The translations under genes and the position numbers were made by a program. 64,000 nucleotides of DNA from Piliocolobus tephrosceles (lineage: Eukaryota; Chordata; Mammalia; Primates; Cercopithecidae), in assembly GCF_002776525.5 (NCBI RefSeq), contig NC_045443.1, positions 62,251,019 through 62,315,018 of the forward strand. Reading direction: 5' to 3'. The notes under the pieces are model-generated. The model did no database searches. It was not told the DNA's origin and was given only the letters and a program-made list of their open reading frames with translations. Numbering within the stretch: position 1 is the stretch's first letter; the number at the start of each line of letters is the position of its first letter. This document shows positions 60,390 to 64,000 of the stretch, piece by piece.

Positions 60390-60640
60390 GAATAGTGTGT
60401 TTTGAGTGCATATTAAGTGCTTGACACTGTGTCAAACATTTTATCTTGTTTATCTCATTTAATCCTGACAACAACTGTATAAGGTAGGTATCATTGTTAT
60501 CCATACTCCTTTAAAGAAGAAACTACAATTTAAAGTAGCTAATTAGATGTTAGTTCAAGGAGACATTACTAATAAGTGGTAGAGGTGGAGCTGGGACTTG
60601 AACTCAGCTTCTGTGACACCAGAGCACCTGATCTCAATGA
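60390..60640 (-). mobile_element. MIR SINE, minus orientation
   Basis: TGCTTGACACTGTGTCAAAC, CTCATTTAATCCTGACAACA and GGAGCTGGGACTTGAACTCA are a nearly full reverse MIR, ending about 210 bp before exon 2. Confidence 0.85.
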
Positions 60641-60853
60641 TTATGAGGAAAACCACTAATTCAGAGTGAGAATGATAAGTATAAGTCTGAAAAATTACTT
60701 CCCCAACCTTTATTATCACCAGTTTGTTTACATTTGGTTTGCATATTTGTATCCAGTTTTAGCAAAGTACATGCTGGCATTTCAGAGAGTTTGTTTGGGG
60801 GATTTTAATTCTTAAGTGATGCTAATACTTCTCTTTTTTTCTTTCCTTGATAG

Positions 60854-60891
60854 TAGAAAACCCCTTTGGTGAAACATTTGGAGAAATACAA
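60854..60891 (+). CDS. LEMD3: LEMD3 exon 2 (38 nt)
   Basis: Joined to exon 1, the last base A plus TA gives ATA, and the exon reads IENPFGETFGEIQ. This continues the exon 1 GELS exactly as in MAN1, in the nucleoplasm-to-lumen linker region just after the first membrane helix. The acceptor is TTCCTTGATAG before 60854 and the donor is CAA|GTAAGT at 60892. One base from exon 1 plus 38 makes 13 whole codons, so exon 2 ends on a codon boundary. Human MAN1, as I recall it, has K instead of the E in GEIQ. A second AG (60855-60856) could act as an alternative acceptor but would break the frame. Confidence 0.93.
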
Positions 60892-61902
60892 GTAAGTAAA
60901 TGATCATAATGCTGATAATTTCATGTCATGTTTTATATGATAAAAGCATTAGAATACTATCAACTAAAAAAAGTAATTTTAAAGTTATTTTAATCTAAAA
61001 CAATAGGTTTTATCAACTAAAAAATAGTAATTTTAGGGTTATTTTAGTCTAAAACAATAGGCTTTCTTATTCTGAGTGTTCCTTAACTGTAGTATAATTA
61101 AATCTGACACAGATTTTCTCTTAAGAGCTGAACTGTTTATCACTTTACTGTAAAAGACAACTGCCAAGTAAAATGGGAGTGGCATATCATCAGTGGATCT
61201 TGTCTTACACTTAAAAGTATGCCTATTGCCTGTAGTTGCTGGATACCTTAGCAGTTTTTGTCCGTTTTGCCCTCATTTTATCTCTTTGGATCTTCTGCAT
61301 ATTGGCATGCCTATTCGACCATCAAAAGGACTTAGAAAGACAGCATATCCTTCAGGCTATTTCTTTAATTTTTTAAAGAGTGCTATAGTACTAATTTTAA
61401 CCTAAATCTTATTTATGTAAAAATATTTTTCACTTACCCATCATTACAGAGACTTCAGAGATTAAGATGTTTAAGCTTGTAATTAGTTGTTAATTTTTAA
61501 TTATAGGAACTGTTATATAGACTTGCATAGAAAACATTATTTGTTGTACTGAAGGATGTGTAATAATGTGTAATCACATCCATAGAATATTACTTTCTGT
61601 TGTTAAAGTGGAGCTCTGAAATAATTAGTAATATTCTATTGTGGTGATAATTGTTTAAAACAAAGTTGGCTTTTTCAGTTGCATTATTAAGTATAACAGT
61701 GCTATAGTGTCATAATTTAAATTTGATACAGTATACTTACTGAACATTGGAAATAGAAGACTATTTTTTCTGTTTAATTTTCCCCAAGGAGGAAACTGAA
61801 GTTCTGAACTTCTGAATAATAGTAATAATTATAATGAAGATAGTGGTAGTGGCTGTTTACTTATATTAAATGCTCATTCTGTACAGGGCCCCTTGCCAAA
61901 TT
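60892..61902 (+). other. LEMD3: start of LEMD3 intron 2
   Basis: Consensus GTAAGT donor. Contains a tandem duplication at 60958-61065. No further exon was recognised before the window end. Confidence 0.75.
60958..61065 (+). repeat. tandem duplication, 2 x about 54 bp
   Basis: The unit starting TATCAACTAAAAAAAGTAAT and ending CAATAGGTTT is followed directly by a second copy with a few substitutions and a 1-2 bp length change. Confidence 0.93.
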
Positions 61903-62256
61903 TTATTAGTCTCTTCTCCCACTGCTAATAAAGATATACTGAGACTGGGTAATTTATAAAGGAAAGAGGTTTAATTGACTCACAGTTCAGCTGGGGAGGC
62001 CTCACAATCATGGCAGAAGGTGAAAGTCATATCTTACCTCGTGGCAGGCAACAGAGTATTATATGTAGGGCAACTCCCCTTTATAAAACCATCGGATCTC
62101 ATGAGACTTATTCACTATTCATCACGAGAATAGCATGGGAAAAAAACCCACCCCATGCATGATTCAGTTACCTCCCACCACTACCTCCCAAAACACGTGG
62201 GGATTATTATAATTCAAGGTAAGATTTGGGTGGGGACACAGAGCCAAACCATATCA
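61903..62256 (-). mobile_element. MaLR LTR (THE1/MST), solo, minus strand
   Basis: From TATTAGTCTCTTCTCCCACT to CCAAACCATATCA. Flanks look like the two halves of a reverse MIR (low confidence). Confidence 0.9.
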
Positions 62257-62798
62257 CAAGTGTTAAAATTCATTATTATTTAATCAAAGACATAATGCAA
62301 ACAGTTAAAAATATCCTTGAAGAGAAAATTGGCTGAGGATTGAAGAGGGAAATATTTAATAGTGACAATATATGAGAAAATTGGATAGAGTCACCCTATA
62401 GATTTTTCTCCCTCTAAAATGAAAAACAATAATCTGGCCCTTACTAAAACAGACAATTATAAAGTAGCTAATTCAAATTATAAAATTGCCTTTATTTAAT
62501 GAAAGATTATTCGAAAGCTTATTTTATGTATTTACTTGTGGAACTTTAACTAGTTTGCAGAATGATTAGGGAAGCCAGTAGTTAGACATTAAGCTGAAAT
62601 ATTAGGAGACAATCTGAAAAGCAATCAAAATGGAAGAAGAGTATAATCAAACTGTAAACCAATAAGTAAGTTTAAAAGTTGATTTGTATACTTTTCAGAT
62701 TTACTGCTAGTTTAGTGTACTTGTACGAAAGATAATTGAACCAAAACCTTTCTATTTCTTTCTCAAAATGTATTCATTCACTTAACAACATATATCAT
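62257..62798 (+). other. intron, no feature recognised
   Basis: Unique AT-rich sequence. Confidence 0.4.
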
Positions 62799-62848
62799 CA
62801 TGCCACTGCACTCTACTACAGCCTGAGTGACAAAGCAAGACTGTAAAG
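62799..62848 (+). mobile_element. Alu 3' end fragment
   Basis: CATGCCACTGCACTCTACTA then GCCTGAGTGACAAAGCAAGA is the last about 50 bp of an Alu. Its tail position is now a GATA repeat. Confidence 0.85.
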
Positions 62849-62849
62849 A

Positions 62850-62851
62850 TG

Positions 62852-62884
<33 letters not shown>

Positions 62885-62948
62885 TTAGATAGATAGATAC
62901 ATAGATAGATAGTAAATAGTATGTGTGTGTGTATATATATATATATAT
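62850..62948 (+). repeat. (GATA)n then (TG)n(TA)n microsatellite
   Basis: About 15 GATA units with interruptions (62850-62912), followed by TGTGTGTG and TATATATA (62921-62948). Confidence 0.95.
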
Positions 62949-63053
62949 CATAAACATCTATTTAGATTATAATTTAGTTGACCATTTGGATAGCAGTTAA
63001 GGCCCTACTAGTATATACATGGTCATTTAAACTCTCTGTTTGTTTATTTATTT

Positions 63054-63344
63054 ATTTTTTGAGACAAGGTCTCATTTTTATCACCCAGGCTGGAGTGCAG
63101 TGGCATGATCACGACTCACTGCAGCCTCAACCTCCTGGGCTCAAGTTATCCTCCCACCTCAGTCTCCCGAGGAGCTGGGGCTACAGGTGCACACCACCAC
63201 ACCCAGTTAAATTTTGCATTTTTTTGTAAAGATGGGGTTTTGCCACATTGCCCAGGCTGGTCTCAAATTCCTGAGCTCAAGCAGTCTTCCTGGCTCAACC
63301 TCTGAAACTGTTGGGATTTCAGGTGTGAGCCACTGCACCCGGCC
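63054..63344 (-). mobile_element. Alu SINE, minus strand
   Basis: Full length from TTTTTTGAGACAAGGTCTCA to GCACCCGGCC, preceded by TTTA repeats. Confidence 0.94.
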
Positions 63345-63859
63345 TTAAATAAATTTTCATTGGAACGATAATTCTTGTAAAAAACTATAGTTGAGCTTTC
63401 TGAGTTCTTACGTTATTTGTATGAGAATTTAACAGTGTGTGTGTTATCCAGTATGAGATCAGTTCCATCTGGTTAAGTGTTGTTGCTTGTACTTATCTAG
63501 TCCTGTGTAATATCTGTGAATCAAAAGCTAAAGTTTATTCCCAGGTCCCTCTTATGTTTATTAAAGATGTAATCAGAAGACAGATGCCAAATGTTTAAAT
63601 TTTGTTTTGTTTTTGAAAGGGGAGTGAGGAAGGGTATGATAGGACATATAAAACAGAAAGAAACAAACTTTCTGTTACTTTAATCCCAAAATTTAACTAG
63701 ATTCACCTTGGTTTTATGTGTCACATCCATAAGCTACACTATCATTGGAACACCTACTCATCCTGTTATGTTGAAGTTATTTATTAAAAATGATTTTGTG
63801 GTTTAATGTATCACAAATGCTTAGGTTTCAGAATCCTGAGTTTCAGCCCCTGCTCTTAC
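63345..63859 (+). other. intron, no feature recognised
   Basis: Unique sequence between two Alus. Confidence 0.4.
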
Positions 63860-64000
63860 TTTTTTTTTTTTTTTTTTGAGACGGAGTCTTGCTCTGTCGC
63901 CAGGCTGGAGTACAGTGGCCTGATCTCCGCTCACTGCAACCTCTGTCTCCCAGGTTCAAGTGATTCTTCCGTCTCAGCCTCCTGAGTAGCTGGGACTACA
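63860..64000 (-). mobile_element. Alu SINE, minus strand, cut by the window end
   Basis: T18 tail, GAGACGGAGTCTTGCTCTGT and following left/right arm text to the last base. Confidence 0.95.

Larger units (their letters stand above)
20670..60853 (+). other. LEMD3: LEMD3 intron 1 (40,184 bp)
   Basis: It has a consensus GTAAGT donor at 20670. The acceptor ends TAG at 60853, after a pyrimidine-rich tract. It is filled with interspersed repeats, listed separately. No other gene was recognised inside. Confidence 0.93.

Noticed and set aside
60855..60856. Alternative AG acceptor 3 nt inside exon 2.
   Set aside because: It would remove 3 nt but the first AG gives the exact MAN1 sequence. Use of the second would replace the first codons (I-E) with a single K and is unsupported.

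Overview
The window is nuclear DNA from a primate. Alu elements, L1P/L1M, L2, MIR, MaLR (THE1/MST-type) LTRs and endogenous retrovirus LTRs fill most of it, and there is one multi-exon, CpG-island protein gene. One young Alu (58233-58529) carries a GATCCGGCC block that I associate with the Old World monkey AluY lineage rather than human AluY. The protein also differs at a few positions from human LEMD3 as I remember it. My best guess is therefore a cercopithecid monkey; the species call is inference.

The gene is LEMD3 (MAN1), an inner-nuclear-membrane LEM-domain protein, on the + strand. Exon 1 (coding 19148-20669) lies in a CpG island and encodes the nucleoplasmic N-terminal half plus the first membrane segment. 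After an intron of about 40.2 kb comes a 38-nt exon 2 (60854-60891). The remaining exons (second membrane segment and SMAD-binding C-terminal domain) lie beyond the right edge. No other intact gene was found. The other open frames sit in repeats or are antisense shadows.

Region by region. 1-18.9 kb is 5' flanking DNA: L1 3' ends, a MIR > MaLR > Alu nest, an inverted duplication pair (2505-2806 and 7071-7565), an L2 block, an ERV LTR broken by an Alu, and tandem Alus. 18.9-20.7 kb is the promoter and exon 1. 20.7-38 kb is intron 1 with Alus, an L2 block, many MIRs and a 153-bp direct duplication (33033-33185 and 34640-34792). 38.2-46.5 kb looks like one decayed minus-strand ERV-L-like provirus, later invaded by a Tigger-like transposon, two other LTRs and an Alu. 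49-54.4 kb is a minus-strand L1 complex carrying a solo LTR and two Alus. 54.5-64 kb holds two MaLR LTRs, a young Alu, MIRs, exon 2 and more Alus.

No CRISPR array, tRNA, rRNA or unknown multi-gene system is present. The most interesting signals are structural: two local duplications whose history can be read from the repeats they disrupt, the provirus architecture, and a perfect 22-bp palindrome. All repeat family names come from recognising consensus-like text by eye, so boundaries are approximate to about 10-20 bp.
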